Made by a program: the position numbers and the translations under genes. A stretch of DNA of 23,869 nucleotides from an uncultured Microbacteriaceae bacterium (lineage in GTDB: Bacteria; Actinomycetota; Actinomycetes; Actinomycetales; Microbacteriaceae), in assembly GCA_934661165.1 (NCBI GenBank), contig CAKUJB010000014.1:1-23869 (forward strand). The letters are read 5' to 3'. The notes below the pieces were generated by a model. The model had not been told where the DNA came from, made no database searches, and worked only from the letters and a program-made list of their open reading frames with translations. Each line of letters starts with the position of its first letter. Position 1 is the stretch's first letter. Below, in pieces: positions 1-7,259 of the stretch.

Positions 1-2
1 TC

Positions 3-1415
3 CCGCCCGTCGACGTCGTCCACGAGCGCCTCGACGCGCAGGCCGTCGCCGCCGACGCGGGGACGGGCATGCGATTCGGCGATCTCGGGCTCGGTGACAA
101 CCTCGTGCGGCAGCTCGAGGCGCTCGGCGCGACCGAGCCGTTCCCGATCCAGGCCGCGACGATCCCGCAGGTCATCGCGGGCCGCGACGTGCTCGGGCGC
201 GGGCGGACCGGCTCGGGCAAGACCATCGCGTTCGGCGCCCCGCTCGTCGAGCGGTTGCTGCAGCTCCACCGCGCCCGCCACCCCGAGGGCGCGAAGGGCC
301 GGTCCATGGGCCGCAAGCCCCGCGCCCTCATCCTCGCGCCCACCCGGGAACTCGCGCAGCAGATCGACCGCACGGTGCAGCCGCTCGCGCGCTCGGTCGG
401 CCTCTTCACCATCTCGATCGTCGGGGGCGTCCCGTACCAGCGGCAGCTCACGGGCATCCACCGCGGCGTCGACATCGTCATCGGCACGCCCGGCCGCATC
501 CAGGATCTCGTCGACAAGGGCGAGCTCGACCTGAGCCGCATCGAGATCTCCGTGCTCGATGAGGCCGACCACATGTGCGACCTCGGCTTCCTCGAGGCGG
601 TGCAGGACATCCTCCGGCTCACGCCGGACGGCTCGCAGCGCCTCCTGTTCTCCGCGACGCTCGACCAGGCCGTGGAGTCGCTCGTCGCCGAGTTCCTCGA
701 CGACCCGAGCGTCCACGAGGTCGAGGGCGAGGACCAGGCGAGCTCGACGATCCACCACCGAGTGCTCATCATCGACCCCCATGCGAAGCGCGACATCCTC
801 AAGGAACTCGTCGGCGAGGCTGGCCGCGCGATCGTCTTCAGCCGCACGCGCGTTTTCGCCGAGGACGTCGCCGAGGTGCTCGACGACGCGGGCATCGCCG
901 CGGTCTCGATGCACGGCGACCTCAACCAGGCCAGGCGCAACCGCTCCCTCGCCGCCCTGTCGCGCGGCCACGTCCAGGCGCTCGTCGCGACCGACGTCGC
1001 CGCCCGCGGCATCCACGTCGACGACGTCGAGCTCGTCGTCCAGGCGGACATGCCCGATGACCACAAGACCTACCTGCACCGCGCCGGCCGCACCGGCCGC
1101 GCGGGCGCCGCGGGCACCGTCGTCACGGTCATCGCCCCCGGGCGGCGTCGCCGCATGGAGGAGCTCCTCGAGCACGCGGGCATCGAGGCCGAGTGGGAGG
1201 ACCGCTCGACGCCGCGGGCGCCGCGCGGCGATCGCGGGGAGCGCGGTGGCTGGGGCGACCGCGGTGGTCGTGGCGACCGGGGTGACCGGGGCTTCCGGGC
1301 CGAGCGCGGCGGCGAGCGGGGGGATCGCGGTGACCGCGGGTCCCGCCCCGGCCGCCCCCAGCGCGGCGAGTGGCGCGAGCGCGTCGAGCGCCCGGCCCGC
1401 GCGCCGCGGGACTGA
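3..1415 (+). CDS. DEAD-box ATP-dependent RNA helicase, 5' end outside the window
   Basis: This is a superfamily 2 RNA helicase that unwinds RNA duplexes using ATP in the cytoplasm. Numbering from the ATG at 69, it shows a Q-motif region (FPIQ, about 26), Walker A (GRGRTGSGKT, 43-52), APTRELA, the DEAD box inside VLDEADHM (about 162-169), SAT (about 196), VATDVAARG and HRAGRTGRAG. The last 60 or so residues are a repetitive Arg/Gly/Asp tail, as in RNA-binding helicase tails. The frame stays open upstream of the ATG at 69 to the window edge, and those residues (DVVHERLDAQAV) resemble the linker before the core in actinobacterial relatives as I recall them. I therefore infer that the true start lies upstream and that the gene is partial. 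A palindrome follows the stop by 47 nt. Cold-shock or ribosome-assembly roles are known for the family but cannot be assigned here. Confidence 0.93.
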   Translation, partial: PPVDVVHERLDAQAVAADAGTGMRFGDLGLGDNLVRQLEALGATEPFPIQAATIPQVIAGRDVLGRGRTGSGKTIAFGAPLVERLLQLHRARHPEGAKGRSMGRKPRALILAPTRELAQQIDRTVQPLARSVGLFTISIVGGVPYQRQLTGIHRGVDIVIGTPGRIQDLVDKGELDLSRIEISVLDEADHMCDLGFLEAVQDILRLTPDGSQRLLFSATLDQAVESLVAEFLDDPSVHEVEGEDQASSTIHHRVLIIDPHAKRDILKELVGEAGRAIVFSRTRVFAEDVAEVLDDAGIAAVSMHGDLNQARRNRSLAALSRGHVQALVATDVAARGIHVDDVELVVQADMPDDHKTYLHRAGRTGRAGAAGTVVTVIAPGRRRRMEELLEHAGIEAEWEDRSTPRAPRGDRGERGGWGDRGGRGDRGDRGFRAERGGERGDRGDRGSRPGRPQRGEWRERVERPARAPRD

Positions 1416-1462
1416 GGCGACCCCGCGCATTCCTCCCGGCAGCGCCTCACGCCGCTCAGTGT

Positions 1463-1516
1463 GGGTGTTCTCGGCGAACGGGGGTCAGATCGCACCCACG
1501 CTCGCCGAAAACACCC
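1463..1516. repeat. Long-armed intergenic palindrome downstream of the helicase gene
   Basis: Two 15-nt arms (GGGTGTTCTCGGCGA at 1463-1477 and TCGCCGAAAACACCC at 1502-1516) pair at 14 of 15 positions around a 24-nt loop. The loop contains GGGGTCAGATCGCACCC, whose ends can also pair. No T-tract follows. It may act as a terminator or RNA-stabilising hairpin for the helicase mRNA, or be a dispersed palindromic repeat; the sequence alone does not decide. Confidence 0.6.
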
Positions 1517-1556
1517 CCGCCCGCGGAGCCGGCCCCGGCGCAGCCGCGGCTCGCCT

Positions 1557-1600
1557 CGCCGAGTGTGCATGATTGCGCCGAGCGTGCATGAATTCGCGTG
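1557..1600 (+). repeat. Left half of an intergenic palindrome interrupted by the IS
   Basis: The segment has two tandem copies of a GCCGAG(T/C)GTGCAT unit. The same pair appears inverted at 2977-3020 on the far side of the insertion sequence. Joined without the IS, the halves would make an imperfect palindrome of about 88 bp. The simplest reading is that the IS inserted near the centre of a pre-existing hairpin. The alternative is that these arms belong to unusually long IS ends. Confidence 0.6.
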
Positions 1601-1606
1601 TGTGAA

Positions 1607-1680
1607 GTCTCACTACATCGGTGACACTTCTGTCTCACCACATCGGTGACACTTCGGCTGGGTTTGGTGGTGACACTTCG
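1607..1680 (+). repeat. Left-end IS subrepeats (three about 25-bp units)
   Basis: Units at 1607-1631, 1632-1656 and a degenerate one at 1657-1680 share the core CATCGGTGACACTTC. The first two differ at only two positions. Tandem sites of this kind at an IS end are plausible multiple binding sites for the transposase. Read from the inside, they also occupy the region upstream of the transposase start, so bound transposase could repress its own promoter (inference). Confidence 0.75.
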
Positions 1681-1698
1681 CTGTGTCGTGATCGGTGG

Positions 1699-2916
1699 AT
1701 GCCTGCCGCTGAGATCATCCCGTCCGTTGTCCGTCTCGCGATCGCGTTCTGGCCCGCCGATGCGCCCCGCGGCGCGGTGACGGCGTTCTGCGCGGAGTAT
1801 GGGATCAGCCGGAAGTCGTTCTATGCACTCCGCGGTCGCGCGGTCAGGGAAGGACCGAATGCGGTCCTGGCGCCCCGGTCGCGGCGCCCGAAGTCCTCGT
1901 CGGTGGCATCACCGCCGGAGGTGATCGAGCGTGCGGTGCAGGTGCGGGCCGCGTTGGCTGCGGCCGGGCTGGATCACGGTCCTCTCAGCGTGTTCGACCG
2001 GATGCGGGATCTCGGCATGGATCCGCCGTCCCGCGCGACCCTGGCCCGGCATTTTCGGGCCCGCGGGGTGGTGCAGCCAGCTCCGACGAAACGTCCCCGA
2101 TCGTCGTATCGCCGGTTCGTCTATCCGGCGCCAAACAGTCTGTGGCAGATCGACGCCACCGAGTATCGACTGACGCGGGGCAGCAAGTGTGTGATCTTCC
2201 AGGTCATCGACGACCATTCCCGGCTCGCGGTCGCGTCGCATGTTGCCTGGGCTGAGACGAGTCGCGCGGCGATCGATGTCGTGCAGAAGGGCATCATCCT
2301 GCATGGCGCCCCGCAGCGATTGCTCTCCGACAACGGGGTCGCGCTGAACCCGTCCCGTCGGGGAGTCAGGGGGAAGCTGGTGGCCTATCTGGAATCGCTT
2401 GGGGTCGAACCGATCACCGGCCGGCCTGGCCGACCCACCACCCAGGGCAAGAACGAACGGTTCCATCAGACCCTGTTTCGTTGGCTCGACCGGCAGCCGT
2501 TCGCGGAGACCTTGGACGAGTTGCAAACGCAAGTCGATGCGTTCGACCAGATCTATAACACCGAGCGTCACCACCAGGCCCTCGCTGGACGCATCACCCC
2601 GCTGCAGGCATGGACCGCGACCCCGAAAGCCGCGTCGCCCGCCCCACCGATCCCCGAACAGCTCCGCGAAGGCAGCGCCACCCGCGTCCTCGACAAGCAC
2701 GGCGCCATCACCGTGCTGAGCACCAGATTCCGGATCGGGAAAGCGCACGCCGGAGCAAGTGTCTATATCCAGTGGAACCTCCAGACCGTCGCCGTCTATG
2801 ACGAACGAGGCACCGAGCTGCGCACCTTCCCCCGTCCACCCCACGGCACCCGATACGTCGGCAACGGCCAACCCGCAGGATTCATGGCCGCCCGGCAAGT
2901 GTCACCAAAGTCCTGA
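1699..2916 (+). CDS. IS481-family DDE transposase
   Basis: This 405-residue transposase catalyses IS excision and integration. An N-terminal helix-turn-helix region (about residues 10-60, including YGISRKSFYALRGRA) binds DNA. A second DNA-binding segment follows at about 95-125 (GPLSVFDRMRDLG, SRATLARHFR). The RNase H-fold rve core carries the DDE triad, D152 (WQIDATEY), D211 (LLSDNG) and E253 (GKNERFHQTL). I chose the ATG at 1699. The frame extends to a GTG at 1621, but that lies inside the left terminal repeat and would add residues coded by repeat DNA. The last residues are encoded within the innermost right-end repeat, so gene and IS end overlap. No frameshift or stop is seen, so it appears intact. 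Family assignment is confident; the precise IS name is not known. Confidence 0.92.
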   Translation: MPAAEIIPSVVRLAIAFWPADAPRGAVTAFCAEYGISRKSFYALRGRAVREGPNAVLAPRSRRPKSSSVASPPEVIERAVQVRAALAAAGLDHGPLSVFDRMRDLGMDPPSRATLARHFRARGVVQPAPTKRPRSSYRRFVYPAPNSLWQIDATEYRLTRGSKCVIFQVIDDHSRLAVASHVAWAETSRAAIDVVQKGIILHGAPQRLLSDNGVALNPSRRGVRGKLVAYLESLGVEPITGRPGRPTTQGKNERFHQTLFRWLDRQPFAETLDELQTQVDAFDQIYNTERHHQALAGRITPLQAWTATPKAASPAPPIPEQLREGSATRVLDKHGAITVLSTRFRIGKAHAGASVYIQWNLQTVAVYDERGTELRTFPRPPHGTRYVGNGQPAGFMAARQVSPKS

Positions 2917-2970
2917 GACACCAACCGTCACCGATGTCATGAGACAGAAGTGTCACCGATGTCTTGAGAC
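2895..2970 (-). repeat. Right-end IS subrepeats (three about 25-bp units)
   Basis: Units at 2895-2919, 2921-2945 and 2946-2970 are inverted relative to the left-end units and share (A/C)AAGTGTCACC-type cores, the outermost being the best match. The transposase stop codon (2914-2916) lies within the innermost unit. Confidence 0.72.
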
Positions 2971-2976
2971 ATCACA

Positions 2977-3020
2977 CGCAAACGTTCATGCACGCTCGGC
3001 AGAAATATGCACACTCGGCG
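2977..3020 (-). repeat. Right half of the intergenic palindrome interrupted by the IS
   Basis: Read on the minus strand this repeats the left half: CGCCGAGTGTGCAT, then GCCGAGCGTGCATGAA, with small differences and a few bases of length change between units. It ends 74 nt before the moaA stop codon. The remaining bases to 3094 show only two CCTGAAAA direct repeats and nothing else recognisable. Confidence 0.58.
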
Positions 3021-3094
3021 GGCGCGCCGCTGGCGACCGCGGGCCAAACCTGAAAACCGCACGGCACGCCTGAAAAGGGCGCGCGGGCGAGAGG

Positions 3095-4249
3095 TCAGCC
3101 GCCGATGGCGGACATGGGGCGCTGGGGCTGGAGGAAACCGGGCTCGTCGATGCCGTGGCCGGCGCGCTTGCCGGCGATCGAGTGGATGAGGATCTCCGCG
3201 AGGCGCCGGTCGAGCGCCTCCCCCTCGAACGACCCGCCGCGCAGCACCGGCAGCAGGTCGGACTCCTCCCGGGCGAAGAGGCAGTTGCGGATCTGGCCGT
3301 CGGCGGTGAGGCGCACCCGGTCGCACGCGCCGCAGAACGGCTGGGTCACGCTCGCGATGATGCCGACCGTCGCGGGGCCGCCGTCGACGGCGAAGAGCTC
3401 CGCGGGGCTCGAGCCGCGCTCCCCGAACGGCGTCAGCCGGTACACCGCCGCAAGCTGGTCGTGAATCTCCTGACCCGTCACCATCTGCACGCGATCCCAC
3501 GTGTGACCCGCGTCGAGCGGCATCTGCTCGATGAAGCGCAGGTGCGCCCCGACGTCGATCGCATAGCGGAGGAGGTCGACGAACTCGTCGTCGTTGACGC
3601 CGCGCATGGGGACGGCGTTGAGCTTGACGGGGTCGAAGCCGACGCGCAGCGCCGCGTCGATCCCCGCGAAGACGTCGTCGATCCGGTCCCGCCGCGTGAG
3701 CGCCGTGAACCGGTCGCGCTGCAGCGTGTCGATCGAGATGTTGAGCCGCGTGAGGCCGGCGTCGCGCAGCGGCTCGGCGAGCTTGCCGAGCGCGAGGCCG
3801 TTCGTCGTGAGGGAGACCTCGAGGCCGAGGCCGACCATCTGCCGCACGACCTCGACGACGTCGCGCCGCAGCAGCGGCTCGCCGCCGGTGAGCCGCGCCT
3901 CGGTGACGCCGAGCGAGGCGGCGACGGCGGCGACGCGGACGAGCTCGTCGGTCGTGAGGATGCTGTCCTTCTCGAGCCACGGCACGCCGTCGGCGGGCAT
4001 GCAGTACGTGCAGCGCAGCGAGCAGCGGTCGGTGAGCGAGATGCGGAGGTCCCGGTGGACGCGGCCGAAGCGATCGACGAGCGACGTCGGGAGTTCGCCA
4101 GGAATGCGCGGGGCCTCGACCCGCATCGCACTCGCCTCCGCGCCGGGTTGCGCGGCGCCGTCCGGGGCCCCGAGCGCGGGCAGCGCCGTCGCCCGACCGG
4201 CGGGCGCGGGGGCGCCGACCGTCGGGGTGGGCAGCTCGGTGATCGTCAT
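3095..4249 (-). CDS. moaA: GTP 3',8-cyclase MoaA (molybdenum cofactor biosynthesis)
   Basis: MoaA is a radical-SAM enzyme that rearranges GTP to 3',8-cyclo-7,8-dihydro-GTP, the first step toward cyclic pyranopterin monophosphate in Moco synthesis. The 384-residue product has the SAM cluster motif CxxxCxxC (C76, C80, C83 in CSLRCTYC). Its second, C-terminal cluster cysteines are C306, C309 and C323 (FCGACDRVRL and RNCLF), and it ends in the required Gly-Gly (SAIGG). About 55 Pro/Ala-rich residues precede the core, longer than in E. coli MoaA. The ATG at 4249 overlaps the moaE stop in an ATGA, typical of translational coupling. Neighbours upstream are moaE and a molybdopterin oxidoreductase. 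moaC, moaD and mobA are not in the window. All key residues are present, so I expect it to be functional. Confidence 0.96.
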   Translation of the reverse strand: MTITELPTPTVGAPAPAGRATALPALGAPDGAAQPGAEASAMRVEAPRIPGELPTSLVDRFGRVHRDLRISLTDRCSLRCTYCMPADGVPWLEKDSILTTDELVRVAAVAASLGVTEARLTGGEPLLRRDVVEVVRQMVGLGLEVSLTTNGLALGKLAEPLRDAGLTRLNISIDTLQRDRFTALTRRDRIDDVFAGIDAALRVGFDPVKLNAVPMRGVNDDEFVDLLRYAIDVGAHLRFIEQMPLDAGHTWDRVQMVTGQEIHDQLAAVYRLTPFGERGSSPAELFAVDGGPATVGIIASVTQPFCGACDRVRLTADGQIRNCLFAREESDLLPVLRGGSFEGEALDRRLAEILIHSIAGKRAGHGIDEPGFLQPQRPMSAIGG

Positions 4250-4728
4250 CCGCCGAGCCCCTTCCACGCGGTCGTGCCGTCGGCCTCGACCTGCCGCTTC
4301 CAGACGGGCAGCTCGACCTTGATGCGCTCGATGAGCTCGCGGCACGCCTCGAAGGCGGCGGCGCGGTGCCCCGTCGACACCGCGATGACGACCGCGAGGT
4401 CGCCGACGGCGAGCCGACCGGTGCGGTGGGAGACGGCGATGCGGATCTCGTCGGGCGCGTCCCCCGGCTGCAGGCGATCCGCCGTCGCGGCGGCCACCTC
4501 GGCGGCGAGCCGCTCGAGCGTCGCGTCGACGTCGGGGTGGGACGTGTACTCGAGCGCGACGACGTCGCCCCGCGCGTCCGGGTCGGCGTCGCGCACGACG
4601 CCGAGGAAGGTCGCGACGGCGCCGGCCCCGGGATGGCGCACGGCGTCGACGTGCGCCGACAGGTCGAGGGGCGCGTCGACGACGCGGGCGATGCGCACCG
4701 CCCCCATGACGTCAGCCATCGGCGTCAC
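4246..4728 (-). CDS. moaE: Molybdopterin synthase catalytic subunit MoaE
   Basis: MoaE pairs with thiocarboxylated MoaD to convert cyclic pyranopterin monophosphate to molybdopterin by inserting two sulfurs. Visible family motifs are GAVATFLGVVRD (36-47), SHRTGRLAVGD (100-110), STGHRAAAFEA (118-128) and IKVELPVWKRQ with the conserved lysines K137 and K144. Length (160 residues) is normal. The start is uncertain: GTG at 4728 is given, but ATG at 4719 or 4710 is possible, and the 4719 ATG overlaps the stop of a short upstream reading frame. The 3' end overlaps moaA by 4 nt. A separate moaD is not seen in this window. Confidence 0.94.
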   Translation of the reverse strand: MTPMADVMGAVRIARVVDAPLDLSAHVDAVRHPGAGAVATFLGVVRDADPDARGDVVALEYTSHPDVDATLERLAAEVAAATADRLQPGDAPDEIRIAVSHRTGRLAVGDLAVVIAVSTGHRAAAFEACRELIERIKVELPVWKRQVEADGTTAWKGLGG

Positions 4729-4777
4729 GCGCCGCGCCGAGGGCGCGGTCCGAGACGGTCATGGCGGCGTCGAGCAT
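4712..4777 (-). CDS. Possible 21-residue leader ORF upstream of moaE
   Basis: An ATG at 4777 opens a 21-codon frame. A TACCGT hexamer ends 5 nt before it, a placement typical of actinobacterial leaderless transcripts. Its stop TGA overlaps the moaE ATG at 4719 (within GATGGCTGAC), so translating it could couple to moaE. The peptide (containing MTVSDRALGAARD) matches no family I can name. It could be a translated leader, a coupling device, or chance. Without conservation data this is weak. Confidence 0.25.
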   Translation of the reverse strand: MLDAAMTVSDRALGAARDADG

Positions 4778-4854
4778 GCCCCTACGGTACGCGGGACCGC
4801 TGAAATGGGCACGCAGTCCGTCGGACCGCGCACTGCGGGCGGGCACCTCGGGCC

Positions 4855-7194
4855 TCAGTCCGTCCGCTTCTCGATGCGGACGATGACGCCCTTCGACGCC
4901 GGCGTGTTCGACACGTCCGCCGTCGAATCGAGCGGGACGAGCACATTCGTCTCGGGGTAGTACGCGGCCGCGTTGCGGTACGGGGTGTCGTACGCGACGA
5001 CCCGGAACTCGGCGGCGCGGCGCTCCTCGACGTGACCGTCCGGGGCCACCCATTCACTGACCAGGTCGACGATCTCGCCGTCGACGACGCCCGCCTCCGC
5101 GATGTCGCGGGGGTGCATGAGGACGACGCGGCGGCCGTGGGTGATGCCGCGGTAGCGGTCGTCCTTGCCGTAGATCGTCGTGTTGTACTGGTCGTGCGAG
5201 CGCAGGGTCTGCAGCAGCACGCGGCCGAGGGGGATGCGCGGGTACTCGAGCGCGTTCGCGGTGAAGCGCGCCTTGCCCGTCGCGGTCGCGAACATCCGGC
5301 CGTCGCGCGGGCCGTTCGGCAGCATGAGCGTGCGGCCCTTCGCGACGCGCTCCTCGAAGTCGTCAAAGCCGGGCACGACCGCCTCGATGTGCTTGCGGAT
5401 GCCGGCGTAGTCCGCCTCGAGAGCGCGCCAGTCAGCCTGCGGCGCATTCGTCGCAGCTCGCGAGCCACCCTCGCCGAAGAGCAGCTCGCCGATCCGCGCG
5501 ATGATCGCGACCTCGGACAGCAGGTCCTCCGACGGCGGGGCGAGCCGGCCGCGGGAGGCGTGCACGGCGCCCATCGAGTCCTCGACGGTGACGCGCTGCT
5601 CGCGCACCTCGCCGTCGAGCCCGCGGCGGCGGTCGCGGTCGGTGCGGCCGAGGACGGGGAGGATGAGGGCGCGCTTGCCGGTGACGACGTGCGAGCGGTT
5701 GAGCTTCGTCGAGACCTGCACGGTGAAGTCGACGTTGCGCATTCCTGCCTCGACGACCTCGGTATCGGGCGTCGCCGAGATGAAGTTGCCGCCGAGCGCC
5801 ATGAAGAAGCGGACCTTGTCGTCGCGCATCGCCCGGATCGCCTCGACGGTGTCGTAGCCGTGCTCGCGCGGCGACGCGAACTCGAACTCGCGGTCCATCG
5901 CGTCGAGGAACTCGGTCGACGGCTTCTCGTAGATGCCGACCGTGCGGTCGCCCTGCACGTTCGAGTGGCCGCGGACGGGGCAGACGCCCGCGCCGGGGCG
6001 GCCCATGTTGCCCTGCAGCAGGAGGACGTTGACGACGTCGCGGAGCGTCGGCACGGAGTGCTTGTGCTGCGTCAGGCCCATCGCCCAGCACACGATCGTC
6101 TTCTTCGAGTCGATGAGCATGTCGCCGAGGCGCTCGATCTGGCGCTGCGGGAGGCCCGTCGCGGCGTGGACGTCGGCCCAGTCGAGGGCGCGGACCTCCG
6201 CGGCGTACTCCGGGAAGCCGTCGGTGTGCTCGGCGATGAACTCGCGGTCGAGGATGTCGCCCGACCGGTCGTCCTGCTCGATGAGGTGCTTGCCGAGCGC
6301 CTGGAAGAGCGCCTGGTCGCCGCCGAGGCGGACCTGGAGGAACTCGTCGGCCATCTTCGACCCGACGAGCATGCCCTTGACCGTCTGCGGGTTGTGGAAC
6401 TTGATGAGGCCGGCCTCGGGCAGCGGGTTGACGGCGACGACCTTCGCGCCGCGCGATTTCGCCTTCTCGAGCGCGGAGAGCATGCGCGGATGGTTCGTCC
6501 CCGGGTTCTGGCCCGCGACGATGATGAGATCGGCGTCCCAGAGGTCCTCGAGCGTCACCGTCCCCTTGCCGATGCCGAGCGTCTCGGTGAGCGCGGAGCC
6601 GGAGGACTCGTGGCACATGTTCGAGCAGTCGGGCAGGTTGTTCGTCCCGACGCCGCGGATGAGCAGCTGGTAGAGGAACGCGGACTCGTTGCTCGCGCGC
6701 CCCGAGGTGTAGAAGACGGCCTCGTCGGGGTCGTCGAGCTTCGCGAGCTGGTCGGCGACCTCGCGGATCGCCTCGTCCCAGCCGATCGGCCGGTAATGGG
6801 TCGCGCCCTCCTCGAGGAGCATCGGCTCGGTGAGGCGGCCCTGCTGGCCGAGCCAGTACTCGTCGTGCTCGGCGAGGTCGGCGATGGAGTGCTTCGCGAA
6901 GAATGCGCGGTCGACGCGCCGCTTCGTCGCCTCCTCCGCGACGGCCTTCGCGCCGTTCTCGCAGAACTCGGCGGTGTGCCGGTGGTCGCCCTCGGGCCAC
7001 GCGCAGCCCGGGCAGTCGAAGCCGTTCTTCTGGTTGACCTGGAGGAGCGTCTGGGCGCTGCGCACGAGGCCCATCTGCTGCTCGGCGATGCGCAGCGCAT
7101 TCATGACCGCGGGGATGCCGACGGCGTGCTGCTTCGGTGCGCCGATCCGGACCTTCCGCTCGTCGATGCCCTCGCGGGGCGCTCTCGTCGCCAT
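4855..7194 (-). CDS. FdhF/YdeP-family molybdopterin oxidoreductase (formate dehydrogenase-like)
   Basis: This is a 779-residue enzyme of the DMSO-reductase superfamily binding bis-molybdopterin guanine dinucleotide, of the FdhF/YdeP type. The N-terminus carries GFDCPGCAWPEGDHRH (C61, C64) and C78 in EFCENGAK. These suggest an unusual or incomplete iron-sulfur site compared with true formate dehydrogenases. The metal-ligand region is SNMCHESSG (C194-H195), the Cys-His pair of formate dehydrogenases with Cys rather than selenocysteine. VAGQNPGTNHPRM and the C-terminal molybdopterin-binding region (about 660-779) complete it. The ATG at 7194 follows a strong GGAGG at good spacing. moaE and moaA lie downstream and fdhD is divergent, so the locus supplies cofactor and activation. 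The substrate may be formate, but for YdeP relatives it is not established; E. coli YdeP is linked to acid resistance. Confidence 0.9.
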   Translation of the reverse strand: MATRAPREGIDERKVRIGAPKQHAVGIPAVMNALRIAEQQMGLVRSAQTLLQVNQKNGFDCPGCAWPEGDHRHTAEFCENGAKAVAEEATKRRVDRAFFAKHSIADLAEHDEYWLGQQGRLTEPMLLEEGATHYRPIGWDEAIREVADQLAKLDDPDEAVFYTSGRASNESAFLYQLLIRGVGTNNLPDCSNMCHESSGSALTETLGIGKGTVTLEDLWDADLIIVAGQNPGTNHPRMLSALEKAKSRGAKVVAVNPLPEAGLIKFHNPQTVKGMLVGSKMADEFLQVRLGGDQALFQALGKHLIEQDDRSGDILDREFIAEHTDGFPEYAAEVRALDWADVHAATGLPQRQIERLGDMLIDSKKTIVCWAMGLTQHKHSVPTLRDVVNVLLLQGNMGRPGAGVCPVRGHSNVQGDRTVGIYEKPSTEFLDAMDREFEFASPREHGYDTVEAIRAMRDDKVRFFMALGGNFISATPDTEVVEAGMRNVDFTVQVSTKLNRSHVVTGKRALILPVLGRTDRDRRRGLDGEVREQRVTVEDSMGAVHASRGRLAPPSEDLLSEVAIIARIGELLFGEGGSRAATNAPQADWRALEADYAGIRKHIEAVVPGFDDFEERVAKGRTLMLPNGPRDGRMFATATGKARFTANALEYPRIPLGRVLLQTLRSHDQYNTTIYGKDDRYRGITHGRRVVLMHPRDIAEAGVVDGEIVDLVSEWVAPDGHVEERRAAEFRVVAYDTPYRNAAAYYPETNVLVPLDSTADVSNTPASKGVIVRIEKRTD

Positions 7195-7259
7195 GTGATC
7201 CTCCTCGGCACGCGGCGCTTCCCCAGCCCGCCTGTGGGACCATTCTACGGAAGGCGGTG
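7195..7259. promoter_or_regulatory. Divergent promoter region between the oxidoreductase and fdhD
   Basis: Only 65 bp separate the two starts. On the minus strand a TAGAAT hexamer (a good -10) lies upstream of GAGGAGG, and the oxidoreductase ATG follows. On the plus strand GGAAGG (7250-7255) serves as ribosome binding site for fdhD. I see no clear -35 element, no operator palindrome and no Moco riboswitch-like fold. Confidence 0.5.

Larger units (their letters stand above)
1601..2976 (+). mobile_element. IS481-family insertion sequence, about 1.4 kb
   Basis: The outer ends match as imperfect terminal inverted repeats: TGTGAAGTCTCACTACATCG at 1601-1620 against the complement of 2957-2976 (TGTGATGTCTCAAGACATCG). 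Between them lies one intact DDE transposase gene. Both ends carry three tandem versions of a unit containing CATCGGTGACACTT. No convincing target-site duplication is visible beside the chosen ends, so the exact boundaries may be off by a few bases. Its base composition is slightly less GC-rich than that of its neighbours, and it contains no GAATGCGC octamer. Confidence 0.85.

Noticed and set aside
1621..1698. N-terminal extension of the transposase from GTG 1621
   Set aside because: It would translate the IS terminal repeats; the recognisable protein starts at 1699.
4712..4777. Remnant of a MoaB/MogA gene (peptide contains TVSDRA)
   Set aside because: The match is only five or six residues, with nothing of the family on either side; it is too short to support a pseudogene.
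3155..4960. 601-codon plus-strand frame across moaA and moaE
   Set aside because: Antisense to two well-supported genes and without recognisable domains.
7195..7259. Molybdenum cofactor riboswitch upstream of the oxidoreductase or fdhD
   Set aside because: The 65-bp gap is too short and shows no matching stem arrangement.
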